From the NCBI GenBank assembly GCA_029287305.1, contig JARFRJ010000049.1, forward strand, positions 1 through 7,387: a stretch of DNA of 7,387 bases. The letters are read 5' to 3'. The DNA comes from Hyphomonas sp. Its GTDB lineage: Bacteria > Pseudomonadota > Alphaproteobacteria > Caulobacterales > Hyphomonadaceae. Below the pieces are notes generated by a model, which was not told the DNA's origin, did not search any database, and saw only the letters and a list, made by a program, of their open reading frames with translations. A program made the translations under genes and the position numbers. Shown here piece by piece: positions 7,269 through 7,387 of the stretch (the first letter of the stretch is position 1; every line of letters begins with the position of its first letter).

Positions 7269-7387
7269 TTACCCAGCCTGAGCGCTATAGCGAAAGGTGA
7301 TCAATTGATCCAGAACCGGACCCTTATAATTTACCGGAACAGGCTTTTGTCCAATCAGCCAGGCATAAATTTCCCAGTCCGGGACAG
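7269..7387 (-). CDS. sdhE: Succinate dehydrogenase assembly factor 2 family protein SdhE, C-terminal end only
   Basis: Only the last 38 codons and the stop are in the window; the 5' part lies beyond the right edge. The visible residues begin VPDWEIYAWLIGQKPVP, followed by a short tail containing VLDQLITFRYS. This fits the end of SdhE/Sdh5 (DUF339) proteins, where a D-x-(D/E)-hydrophobic-WL/I-x-G segment precedes the last helix. These small cytoplasmic proteins of about 80-100 residues assist covalent attachment of FAD to the SdhA flavoprotein subunit of complex II. The conserved RGxxE motif expected near the N-terminus cannot be checked here. The position just upstream of mfd on the same strand agrees with the arrangement found in many alphaproteobacteria, often with recG beyond, and supports the call. 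Confidence 0.85.
   Translation of the reverse strand, partial: VPDWEIYAWLIGQKPVPVNYKGPVLDQLITFRYSAQAG

Overview
The window looks like ordinary chromosome from an alphaproteobacterium. The best clue is a partial sdhE directly upstream of mfd on the same strand, a neighbourhood known from many alphaproteobacteria. The Mfd protein is also of a typical proteobacterial length (1153 residues). Coding DNA is of moderate GC and the one large intergenic region is clearly AT-rich. An EthA-type Baeyer-Villiger monooxygenase and an alpha-methylacyl-CoA racemase suggest an aerobic heterotroph that handles lipids or ketones. I cannot name the order or genus.

All five recognisable genes lie on the minus strand, so transcription runs from right to left. 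From right to left they are: the 3' end of sdhE (succinate dehydrogenase flavinylation factor, cut by the right edge); complete mfd (transcription-repair coupling factor); a complete family III CoA-transferase best read as alpha-methylacyl-CoA racemase; a complete histidine phosphatase family protein that starts 2 bases after the racemase stop; an intergenic region of about 466 bases; and an EthA-like flavin monooxygenase whose last few dozen residues fall off the left edge.

The layout suggests three transcription blocks. sdhE and mfd are 37 bases apart with no convincing terminator between them. The racemase and phosphatase form a tight two-gene operon with its own good ribosome binding site and possibly its own weak promoter in the 62-base gap after mfd. 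That operon ends at a strong Rho-independent terminator (1671-1706) about 170 bases past the phosphatase stop. The monooxygenase is therefore a separate unit, preceded by AT-rich DNA dense in inverted and direct repeats that look like operators.

I found no RNA gene, insertion sequence, CRISPR array, integrase, attachment site or origin, and no sign of an undescribed defence or mobile system. The least explained sequence is the operator-like region upstream of the monooxygenase (about 1439-1600). The long plus-strand open frames opposite the real genes are antisense shadows.
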